The notes under the pieces: generated by a model
Told to the model about the DNA's origin: nothing
What the model saw: only the letters and a program-made list of their open reading frames with translations
Database searches by the model: none
Made by a program: the position numbers and the translations under genes
Assembly: GCA_046160825.1 (NCBI GenBank)
Contig: JBJXHC010000081.1
Location: 1-29,894, forward strand
DNA from: JBJXHC01 sp046160825
GTDB taxonomy: Bacteria; Bacteroidota; Ignavibacteria; UBA10030; UBA6906
DNA length: 29,894 bases
Reading direction: 5' to 3'
Shown here: in pieces, positions 16,389 to 22,866 of the stretch
Position numbering within the stretch: the first letter of the stretch is position 1
How the letters are laid out: each line of letters begins with the position of its first letter

Positions 16389-17918
16389 CTATTGCAGTAC
16401 CATCACTTTCCCCCAGATGGGTTCATCGTCGCTAATGACTACGCGATAAAAGTACACACCGTTTGCAACTTGTACGTTGTTGTCATCACGGCCATTCCAA
16501 ATCTCATCATATTCTCCGGTACCGAAACGTTGTGCATCCTTTACCACTGTGCGTACCCGATGCATACTAAAATCGAATATCTCCACAGTCACTGTTGCCG
16601 GTCGTCCTTGAGTCGAATAGTGGAAACGAACATTCTCGTCATCCGGTGAAAATGGATTGGGATACGCGTACGTGGTATTGGAATTTCCCACAGGCCGATA
16701 GGTCCGGAACACCTCCCACGAGTAACCAAACGGCTGACTGTCACTGTCAGTGGTCTTCACAATCCCACCCCCAGTTCCGGCATATACCGTATCAGCGACA
16801 ACGCCGACGGAAAAAAATGTTCTTGTTGTGAGTCGGTTGCGAGAATTGGGATCAACGATTGTACCTGAACTCGTCCAGGAGAGTCCTCCATCCGCAGAAC
16901 GATAGAGTCCATCGTCTGTTGCGACATATGCTATCGAATCCTTGAAAGCAAAGTCATAGGCTCGGAGTCCGTGAAGAGCATTCTTCCAAATTCTCCCGCC
17001 GTCATCTGAATAGCTGATGCCAAATTGTTCGTTCGGATCGAGATCGGCCTGCCAGTTTGTTATCCAGATGCGGTATCCCGTTGAGAGCTGTTGGCCTCCG
17101 ATAGCGATCACCCAATTGCCGAGAATCGGAGATGCTTGATTAAGCGTGGAGAATTTGACCCAACTTCTGCCTGCATCGGTCGATCGATTCACTCCACCTG
17201 CAGTTCCGGCCCATATTGTGGAATCATCCTGAACAAATACGGAGAAGACGAGAAAATTATTGTGCTGTCGTGGATCAACAACGTAATTGCCGAGCGGATC
17301 ATCCGGCGAGATTGTGCTTCTGTTGTCCGAAGGAAGGACGATGCGTTCCCAAGTTTGACCGAAGTTGCTCGACCTGCGCAATCCACTCGACCAGCTCGCA
17401 ATCCAGACAAACGAATCAGAGAGAGCCGCATCGAAGGTAACATTCTGTTCGGGTACGACGATCGGAAGGAATTTCACTGTATTGATGCCATAGGGTACGA
17501 GGCTATCATCCAAGGCATCCAGCGTTTGGGGTATGAATGTCCAGCTTGTTCCATAGTTGGTGGAGTATGTGTATCCCGCTCCGGTTTGAACACTCTGGTC
17601 GTTCACCTCTTTAGTAAATCCTGCTGATGTGAAGATCGTATTGCCTCGAACAGCTACCGAGAAAATACCCGGTGTTGGGAACTCCGGCACTCCACGGAAA
17701 CTCTCCCATGAGCGCGCGCCATCCAAAGAGCGGGCAAGTCCTTTGCTGCTTCCAATCCAAATATCCGTTCCTTGTGTCGACATATGTGCGACTGAGTTGC
17801 TTGGCGGTAGACCAATCTGCGCCGAAGAGTTGGTTAGCAGAGGTGAATTGGTCATCGGGATTTGTGCAATTCCGGGAATTGTACTCAAGCCAAGTAGAAC
17901 GAGGGGAAGTGTGCGCAT
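16389..17918 (-). CDS. Secreted Asp-box beta-propeller protein with T9SS-like C-terminal domain
   Basis: A 509-residue exported protein with a signal peptide (about residues 1-19). The body holds six or seven Asp-box (BNR) turns: SLDGARSW near 64, STNYGTSW 119, SSNFGQTW 183, STDAGRSW 246, DDGGRIW near 305 and SADGGLSW 341. This indicates a sortilin/photosystem-assembly-like beta-propeller. The C-terminal 90 residues form a FlgD-like Ig domain with YPNPFSPDDE near 419, WNGRDDNNVQVANGVYFYR near 474, and a final KVMVLQ strand, as in type IX secretion sorting domains. No sialidase or hydrolase active site is obvious, so the propeller may be a binding scaffold. It lies 8 bases after the lipoprotein gene and directly before two PorV-like genes. 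Confidence 0.85.
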   Translation of the reverse strand: MRTLPLVLLGLSTIPGIAQIPMTNSPLLTNSSAQIGLPPSNSVAHMSTQGTDIWIGSSKGLARSLDGARSWESFRGVPEFPTPGIFSVAVRGNTIFTSAGFTKEVNDQSVQTGAGYTYSTNYGTSWTFIPQTLDALDDSLVPYGINTVKFLPIVVPEQNVTFDAALSDSFVWIASWSSGLRRSSNFGQTWERIVLPSDNRSTISPDDPLGNYVVDPRQHNNFLVFSVFVQDDSTIWAGTAGGVNRSTDAGRSWVKFSTLNQASPILGNWVIAIGGQQLSTGYRIWITNWQADLDPNEQFGISYSDDGGRIWKNALHGLRAYDFAFKDSIAYVATDDGLYRSADGGLSWTSSGTIVDPNSRNRLTTRTFFSVGVVADTVYAGTGGGIVKTTDSDSQPFGYSWEVFRTYRPVGNSNTTYAYPNPFSPDDENVRFHYSTQGRPATVTVEIFDFSMHRVRTVVKDAQRFGTGEYDEIWNGRDDNNVQVANGVYFYRVVISDDEPIWGKVMVLQ

Positions 17919-17926
17919 AGATATGT

Positions 17927-18757
17927 CTATTGAACAGTAAGTGTATATGGGACAGCTACGCTCGTGTCTCCGAATGAATCAGTTGCTTGTAGGGCGAAAG
18001 GATACGTCCCCTGAGGCGTGTCAAAAGGTAGAGCAAGTGTGACCGAGAAAATACCGTCACCGGCAAACTCGTCGCCGCTGCTGATGCCGCCTTGAGGTAT
18101 GCCACCGTCATCAAGAAGATAGTCTCTGTTTTGACTGTTGAGATTCTTAAGATACACTTGATTGATATCCGCCAAGCCGTCTTTATCCAGAGCCGAAATG
18201 CTCACGAAGAATGGGATAAAACCGGAGGTTGGGCGAGTGAGCGTGTCGGGTGCAACAAGACTCTGTGCATCAAGATGCGGCGGGGTATTCGTTCTTGTTA
18301 TGAGTAATGCCAGTTCTGTAGTGTTGCTCCGCAGGTTGGAGATATCGCGGGAGGAAAAACGAATGCGGTAAATGCCCGTTTGTGCTCTTGTGACCTGGAA
18401 TGAAATAGCTTTAGAGAATATTCCATCTAAAGCGGCTGTGTCAGGTGCAAGCCCGTCGTCAGCTAAGTTCTCGCTCAAGAAAGGGGAACTGGCGGTGGGT
18501 CTGACTATCTCGGCTTCCACGTTGGCGATGTCCGCATATCCGTCGGAATCGGTTACATGTACTACGGCACTGAATGTGATTATGTAAGTATCATCAGACA
18601 CGACAAGAGTGTCAATGTTGACAGTATTTACTGAGAGGGCGGCTGACCCAACGGTTGGCGGAACTCCTACAATATCGGTCGGACCGATATCGTTGGTTTC
18701 GCATGATGATAGGAAAAAGAATGCTGAGACTATAACAAGGTAGAGGGGAATACGCAT
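17927..18757 (-). CDS. Lipoprotein with two Ig-like repeats
   Basis: A 276-residue lipoprotein. The signal MRIPLYLVIVSAFFFLSSC places the acylated Cys at residue 19. The rest holds two similar beta-rich segments. Each begins with an acidic motif (DSDGYADI near residue 69, DKDGLADI near 183) and ends in a second acidic loop before a strand (DDGLAPDTAALDGIFS and, in the other copy, SGDEFAGDGIFS). These look like duplicated Ig/cadherin-like domains with possible Ca2+ sites. I do not recognise a named family. The frame stays open upstream to 18850, but that extension carries a terminator-like hairpin and gives no signal peptide at the N-terminus, so ATG at 18757 is preferred. It is the first gene of the surface operon; an adhesion or envelope role is inferred from context. 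Confidence 0.75.
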   Translation of the reverse strand: MRIPLYLVIVSAFFFLSSCETNDIGPTDIVGVPPTVGSAALSVNTVNIDTLVVSDDTYIITFSAVVHVTDSDGYADIANVEAEIVRPTASSPFLSENLADDGLAPDTAALDGIFSKAISFQVTRAQTGIYRIRFSSRDISNLRSNTTELALLITRTNTPPHLDAQSLVAPDTLTRPTSGFIPFFVSISALDKDGLADINQVYLKNLNSQNRDYLLDDGGIPQGGISSGDEFAGDGIFSVTLALPFDTPQGTYPFALQATDSFGDTSVAVPYTLTVQ

Positions 18758-18781
18758 GACGAGGCTTCGTTTTCCGGGAAC

Positions 18782-18819
18782 AAAAAACCGAACCCCACGC
18801 TTGATATGGTGAGGCTCGG
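18782..18819 (-). terminator. Terminator-like hairpin in front of the lipoprotein gene
   Basis: On the - strand, an 11-bp stem (arms 18809-18819 and 18788-18798, with two G-U pairs), a ten-base loop and then six T. It ends 24 bases before the lipoprotein ATG at 18757. It may end the transcript of the upstream protease gene or act as a leader attenuator, because no promoter fits between it and the start codon. Confidence 0.65.
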
Positions 18820-18982
18820 CTTTTAATTTTCTTGAAATTGGTGGTCTCAATGGAATGCTGGTTTCTGAATCCGTAAGTGAAAGACAAAACTCGTTACCAA
18901 CAAGCCATCAGACCTCTATCTGTGATCGACATGAACTCTTAACATTGTCAAGCTACAAAAAGCTTGATACAAAATCAAGGAA

Positions 18983-19939
18983 CTATCCTACCGCGGCACT
19001 GAAAGTAAAGGGAACGAGAGAAAATGACAAAACAAAAATGAGACAACAGATCCATCCCAGAATCTTGCGCATAGGGTCGAGTGGAGTTTGGTCTTCAACG
19101 GCCGGACGATTGAGTTTCAACACTCGAATGGAAAAAACCAGTAAGAGTGCCCAGAATAGCCAACCTGTGTAACCAAAGGAGATGGGAATCCCGATGTCGG
19201 GAAGGAATCCAGCCAGTCCAAGGATAAAGAGGAGAACGATGGACATTCCGGCGATAAGATGATAACGGTTTCCGAACATAGCATAGGAGATATGTCCACC
19301 ATCCAGTTGTCCTGCTGGAATCAAATTAATGGATGTGACCAACAGACCAAACCAACCGACACAGAGAGAAGGGTAGTGATAAACTTCATTCATTGGTGGG
19401 ATGAAGGCTCCATGTGGGGCAAACAATCGAGCCATGAAAGAGAACATCAGTGGTTCTCCAAATTTCCAACCACCTTCAGGGATATCTTCCATAAAAGCAT
19501 ATTCGGGATGAATCGAATGCAGATACTCTATGGAGGGGAGACTGCTAAAGCCCCAAGTGAGCACCAATATACTTGCCACAAATCCAGCGATTGGTCCTGA
19601 TGCCCCGATATCGAATAACACCCTTCGCGATGGAATTTGGGACTTCAAACGAATAACTGCCCCTAGCGTCCCGAATGGGTTGAGGAGTCCCAGTACCCCT
19701 ACCGAAGGGAACGGGATGAAAAGTGGAAGGGTGACATCAACTAAGTGCCTTCGAGCAGCGAGATAATGACCGAATTCATGGGATGCCAGGATGAAGAGCA
19801 ACAGTGATGAATAGGTCAGACCGTATGAAAAATTTGCAAGTTCAAGTGGATCCCTATTCAACCAATTTACACCCGCGAGTGTAGTTGTGAGCAGGGCAAC
19901 CAGAAACGACCCGATACAATATGTGATAGACTTCAACAC
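18983..19939 (-). CDS. M50 family site-2-type intramembrane zinc protease
   Basis: A polytopic membrane protein of about 318 residues. Zinc-protease motifs of the S2P/M50 clan are present: HEFGH at about residue 54, and NLIPAGQLDGGH at about 205, which gives the third ligand Asp. Between them lies the family-typical FGTLGAVIRLKSQIPSR followed by FDIGASGPIAGF. No PDZ domain is inserted, so it resembles the compact EGY/SpoIVFB-like branch rather than RseP. Such enzymes cleave membrane-spanning substrates, often for signalling. The start is uncertain: GTG at 19966 lies inside the terminator of the upstream peptide gene, so GTG 19939 or TTG 19936 is more likely. No Shine-Dalgarno is visible. Its substrate is unknown; the exported peptide or sensor next door are candidates only by position. 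Confidence 0.85.
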   Translation of the reverse strand: MLKSITYCIGSFLVALLTTTLAGVNWLNRDPLELANFSYGLTYSSLLLFILASHEFGHYLAARRHLVDVTLPLFIPFPSVGVLGLLNPFGTLGAVIRLKSQIPSRRVLFDIGASGPIAGFVASILVLTWGFSSLPSIEYLHSIHPEYAFMEDIPEGGWKFGEPLMFSFMARLFAPHGAFIPPMNEVYHYPSLCVGWFGLLVTSINLIPAGQLDGGHISYAMFGNRYHLIAGMSIVLLFILGLAGFLPDIGIPISFGYTGWLFWALLLVFSIRVLKLNRPAVEDQTPLDPMRKILGWICCLIFVLSFSLVPFTFSAAVG

Positions 19940-19955
19940 TAATGATAAATATAAT

Positions 19956-19985
19956 AAAAAAACCACTTGAATAACTCAAGTGGTT
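19956..19985 (-). terminator. Rho-independent terminator of the repeat-peptide gene
   Basis: Perfect 10-bp arms (19961-19970 and 19976-19985) with a five-base loop. Read on the - strand they are followed by a T run. It lies 26 bases after the stop of the 70-residue peptide gene and overlaps the most upstream possible start of the protease. Confidence 0.88.
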
Positions 19986-20011
19986 CTAATGTAAGGTTAT
20001 CCTGTGAAATA

Positions 20012-20224
20012 CTAAGGCCGAGGTGTGTCCGGAAGAGATGGTAATATGCCTCTTGGCCGAGGTGTGTCCGGAAGAGATGGTGTTATGGCCCTTGGTCCGA
20101 AAGTGTCCGACTGAACCGAAAGTACACTTTTCTGGCCAGCGGCAAACGATATAGCAATATTGGCGAGAGCAATCATCAGTACTGCGATTGATAACGAGCG
20201 GACTCGCTTTGAGAATTGTGTCAT
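20012..20224 (-). CDS. Small exported proline-rich tandem-repeat peptide (70 aa)
   Basis: A 70-residue protein with a basic N-terminus and one hydrophobic segment (residues 12-29, SIAVLMIALANIAISFAA), which looks like a Sec signal peptide. The mature part is only about 40 residues and ends in two near-identical 13-residue units, PRAITPSLPDTPR and PRGILPSLPDTPR, with a final Pro. There are no Cys residues and no fold is recognisable. A strong AGGAGG lies 4 bases before the ATG, a promoter-like pair lies at 20253-20282, and a perfect terminator follows, so the gene appears real and separately transcribed. I do not recognise a family. Possibilities are a secreted signal or bacteriocin-like peptide, or a surface repeat peptide. 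Confidence 0.7.
   Translation of the reverse strand: MTQFSKRVRSLSIAVLMIALANIAISFAAGQKSVLSVQSDTFGPRAITPSLPDTPRPRGILPSLPDTPRP
20016..20081. repeat. Two-copy 27-base direct repeat inside the peptide gene
   Basis: Units at 20016-20042 and 20055-20081 are identical in sequence (starting GGCCGAGGTGTGTCC) at a period of 39 bases, which is 13 codons. A third, decayed unit may start near 20088. The frame-keeping period shows expansion of the encoded peptide repeat. Confidence 0.9.
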
Positions 20225-20252
20225 TAAACCTCCTGAGGTATTTATGTTGTTT

Positions 20253-20282
20253 ATTATGAATTGACCACGGTTAGGTTATCAA
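20253..20282 (-). promoter_or_regulatory. Sigma70-like promoter for the repeat-peptide gene
   Basis: On the - strand, TTGATA (20277-20282), an 18-base spacer and CATAAT (20253-20258), ending 28 bases before the ATG. Confidence 0.45.
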
Positions 20283-20488
20283 GATGCGGCCAAGTAGGAT
20301 TTCGTTAAATACAAAAGAAGAATTGAAAATAATTGCGACATTATCGATTTGATTCGTAGATAATTTAATATTATCGTAGAATATGGGCAAGTTTTTTATT
20401 AGTATCCCTGCATTATTCAGTATTTACTCGTATTACGTGATGATGCACACATAAAATGCGTAAAATTGAAAATTTCTGCGTATATGCC

Positions 20489-20517
20489 TTGGTTTTGACG
20501 ATACTGAGAATTATATT
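20489..20517 (+). promoter_or_regulatory. Sigma70-like promoter for the sensor/AAA+ genes, with operator-like palindrome
   Basis: TTGGTT (20489-20494), a 17-base spacer and TATATT (20512-20517), 26 bases before the GTG start. A perfect 6-bp inverted repeat (20505-20510 and 20519-20524) encloses the -10 box, a usual arrangement for a repressor site. Confidence 0.5.
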
Positions 20518-20543
20518 GTTCTCAATAAAATAACAGAGGCGAT

Positions 20544-21695
20544 GTGAACTCTAGGAATACAAAAAAATCCGGTTTTGGTCTGGCGAGGAAAATCGTCATT
20601 GTTTGGCTTTTCATGATCGCAGCCAGTTTGTTGTCGTTTCTCTTTCCCCATGGTGGGATCACTACTTCAGGATTTGTCAGCTATGCCCTCCAAGTTCTTT
20701 TATTTGTAATTTCGTTTTTTATAATTCGGTGTGAGCCAACCAGAAAAAATAGATTGATCTTCGTTAATTTTTTCTTTTATTTTAGCATCTCGTTACTGTT
20801 TCATGTGTACAATTTTATCTTAAGCCCTGAACTTCGGTATCTCTTCTGGCTGTACGTCGGTTTTTCGGGGCATATCTTGTTATTTTCCTTGTCAATTGTC
20901 TACCTCACTATTGACACGATATTCAGGGAATTCAAGTCGTACCAAAAGTACATTGTTTCTTTTGCTATCGTTGGGTCATTCTTTTATTTTTACTATGCAC
21001 CTTTTCTCGTTGATCCAAAGCATGCGCATAAGACTGAATCTGTTCTTAACTGGAAGGAACTGAGTGCTGCCCGCGAGGGGTTTATTGACAGGAACAAGAC
21101 AGAACCATCAAAAAAAGAACTCACGAGTATCACCGAGTTGCACATGTATCAAGACGGGAAATCGGTTGGGACATATTATCAGAATGAAAAGACCAGGCGA
21201 GTTGATCAACTCTACCCCTACCTGTTCGGATCGAACTATGTGATTCTGGTATTTGCTCCGTTATATGAAAATATGATCTACATGAACGTGCTGTGTCTGG
21301 GGTTCATACTTCTCTTTTTTGGATACCAGTACAAGAAGGATCCACCGCAAGGTGCATATATTGACAAGATCATGTTCCTTTTTCTTGTCCTCTGTTCCAT
21401 GGAGATCTTTCATGCATGGAGTTTTATCAAGACCCTGGAGTGGCAGTCATTTGCGGAGATCGTAGGGATTGGGCAGTATCTGTCTGCCGGAATCCTCCTC
21501 ATCATCGCACTCTTTTTCTTCCTGCGACTGCGATTCATCACCTCGGCAAATGGCGAGTATTATGAGCAGGAAATTGTTGTGAGACCAGCTGGGGTGACTC
21601 GGTGGCGCGATTGGCTGGACGAAATAGTTATTACTCACTTCCTCGACAGAAAAACAACTCTTGGTAGAATGTTTGCAAAGCCGGAACAAGAGTAA
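20544..21695 (+). CDS. Eight-TM sensor-like membrane protein without kinase domain
   Basis: A 383-residue protein I cannot assign to a named family. TM helices are expected near residues 14-34, 44-62, 71-93, 99-124, 136-153, 240-261, 273-296 and 306-330. A polar loop of about 75 residues (155-229), rich in Lys and Glu, lies between the fifth and sixth helices and is probably outside the membrane. The C-terminus is a short cytoplasmic tail (331-383) with VTRWRDWLDEIVITHFLDRK. The layout resembles the membrane sensor part of 7TM-type histidine kinases, but no H, N or G box follows. The start is GTG at 20544, with AGAGG upstream. The AAA+ regulator gene follows after 49 bases, so the pair may form a receptor/effector unit; this is an inference. 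Confidence 0.7.
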   Translation: MNSRNTKKSGFGLARKIVIVWLFMIAASLLSFLFPHGGITTSGFVSYALQVLLFVISFFIIRCEPTRKNRLIFVNFFFYFSISLLFHVYNFILSPELRYLFWLYVGFSGHILLFSLSIVYLTIDTIFREFKSYQKYIVSFAIVGSFFYFYYAPFLVDPKHAHKTESVLNWKELSAAREGFIDRNKTEPSKKELTSITELHMYQDGKSVGTYYQNEKTRRVDQLYPYLFGSNYVILVFAPLYENMIYMNVLCLGFILLFFGYQYKKDPPQGAYIDKIMFLFLVLCSMEIFHAWSFIKTLEWQSFAEIVGIGQYLSAGILLIIALFFFLRLRFITSANGEYYEQEIVVRPAGVTRWRDWLDEIVITHFLDRKTTLGRMFAKPEQE

Positions 21696-21744
21696 CGGCT
21701 TTCCTTTTGTGGAACAATTTCTAACTTTGGATTGGGATTCGTAA

Positions 21745-22806
21745 ATGTCAGATTTTCTGGACAAGTTTAGATCAAAAAATGCCTTGGATAGAGGGATCGG
21801 CACTAGTCAGCCTGCTGGTGGTGTCTCTTTTGAGTACGCCATGGTCGGAAAGAGCATTGCGGCAGAGCAACTACGAGCCGATATTATACGCCTTGGTACT
21901 CTGCGCAAAGATGTTGTCATTGTGGGTGAAGCGGGTGTCGGCAAAGGTGCGGTCGCTAAGAACATATACCACATCGGAAAGGCAAACACGAACGACGGCC
22001 CATTCATGTCCATCAATCTCTCGGTGATGGATGATCGGGAATTGGAGTTCGTGCTGTTTGGTTTCGATCGCGGCGTTGAGGGATTGCCCTACACATCAAA
22101 ACGAGGGCTCTTCGAGATTGCAAATGGCGGGACCGTTTTGATAGAAGAGATCGAAGAAGCGAGCTTCCGAAATCAAATGAAGATTCTCAATTTTATCAAC
22201 GAGCGAACAACACGTCGCATTGGTAGCAACGTGGATTCCAATGTCGATATTCGACTCGTTATGACAATGAAGGCAAATCCGGTAGACCTGCGTGACCGTC
22301 GCAAGCTATTGGAGGATCTCTATGCCAAGTTATTTGAATTTGAAACAGTCCAGATTCCACCGCTCAGAGAGAGGCCGGAAGATATACCATTGCTTGTTCG
22401 GCATTTTTCAGATGAGATATCCAAAGAACTCGGCCTCGGCGACCTCGTTATTGATATCAATGCAATCGAAGTCTTGGTTCGTCAGACATGGAAAGAGAAT
22501 ATCCGTGAATTAAAAGCTGTCGTTGATCGTTCAGTGCTCTTCTCGAACGATGGCCGGTTTGTGTTGCCACCGGAACTGGTCGATGAGAAGACCGAGGTGG
22601 TGAAGATGATCAACAATATTATGGCAGGTCAGGAATTCATACTGGATAGGTCGCTTGATGTCATTGAGAAGGGAATAATCGAAAGGTCTCTCGAGCGTTT
22701 TGGTTTTAATCAATCAAAAGCGGCTCAGTTTCTCGGTATGACGGAACAGACCTTCAGGTACAAACTCAAACGATTGGGTATTGCCAGTGCCCGAGCCCGA
22801 TCATAG
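21745..22806 (+). CDS. Degenerate NtrC-type AAA+ transcription regulator with Fis-type HTH
   Basis: A 353-residue relative of sigma54 enhancer-binding proteins with no receiver or sensory domain. After about 30 residues come Walker A GEAGVGKG (61-68), the LFG of the ELFG motif (104-106), and Walker B GGTVLIEEI (128-136). The PPLRERPEDIPLLVRHF block (205-221), a sensor II NIREL (252-256) and a C-terminal Fis-like HTH (about 316-345, SKAAQFLGMTEQTFRYKLKR) follow. Important differences are visible: the GAFTGA loop reads GVEGLP (110-115), the Walker B Asp is Glu, and the positions of the two PspF arginine fingers are Leu188 and Lys195. Activation of sigma54 polymerase is therefore doubtful, and it may act as a simple DNA-binding regulator. 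It follows the membrane sensor gene and ends at a strong terminator. Confidence 0.85.
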   Translation: MSDFLDKFRSKNALDRGIGTSQPAGGVSFEYAMVGKSIAAEQLRADIIRLGTLRKDVVIVGEAGVGKGAVAKNIYHIGKANTNDGPFMSINLSVMDDRELEFVLFGFDRGVEGLPYTSKRGLFEIANGGTVLIEEIEEASFRNQMKILNFINERTTRRIGSNVDSNVDIRLVMTMKANPVDLRDRRKLLEDLYAKLFEFETVQIPPLRERPEDIPLLVRHFSDEISKELGLGDLVIDINAIEVLVRQTWKENIRELKAVVDRSVLFSNDGRFVLPPELVDEKTEVVKMINNIMAGQEFILDRSLDVIEKGIIERSLERFGFNQSKAAQFLGMTEQTFRYKLKRLGIASARARS

Positions 22807-22831
22807 CTAACTTCAGAGTGCATCCATCTCA

Positions 22832-22866
22832 AAGAACCCTCCACAACTTGAAGGGTTCTTTTTTAT
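22832..22866 (+). terminator. Rho-independent terminator after the AAA+ regulator gene
   Basis: Perfect 9-bp arms (22832-22840 and 22852-22860), an 11-base loop and then TTTTT on the + strand. It lies 25 bases after the regulator stop and overlaps the last codon of the convergent glycosyltransferase gene. Confidence 0.9.

Larger units (their letters stand above)
20225..20543. promoter_or_regulatory. AT-rich divergent intergenic region
   Basis: A 319-base spacer between the divergent peptide gene and the sensor gene, visibly richer in A+T than its neighbours. It holds outward promoter-like pairs at each end and two inverted repeats: GATAAT-N5-ATTATC at 20359-20375 and TGAGAA-N8-TTCTCA at 20505-20524. 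No convincing gene, RNA or sigma54 (-24/-12) element was found in it. Confidence 0.6.

Noticed and set aside
20016..20081. CRISPR-like direct repeats
   Set aside because: Only two copies, a 12-base spacer, and the period is 13 codons inside a coding frame; this is a peptide repeat.
20456..20533. 25-codon + strand frame (starting MRKIENFC) before the sensor gene
   Set aside because: It has no Shine-Dalgarno and covers the best promoter match and palindrome, so most of it would not be transcribed.
20225..20543. Sigma54 (-24/-12) promoter near the NtrC-like gene
   Set aside because: No TGGCAC-N5-TTGC-like pair was found on either strand of the spacer; the sigma70-like pairs are better.
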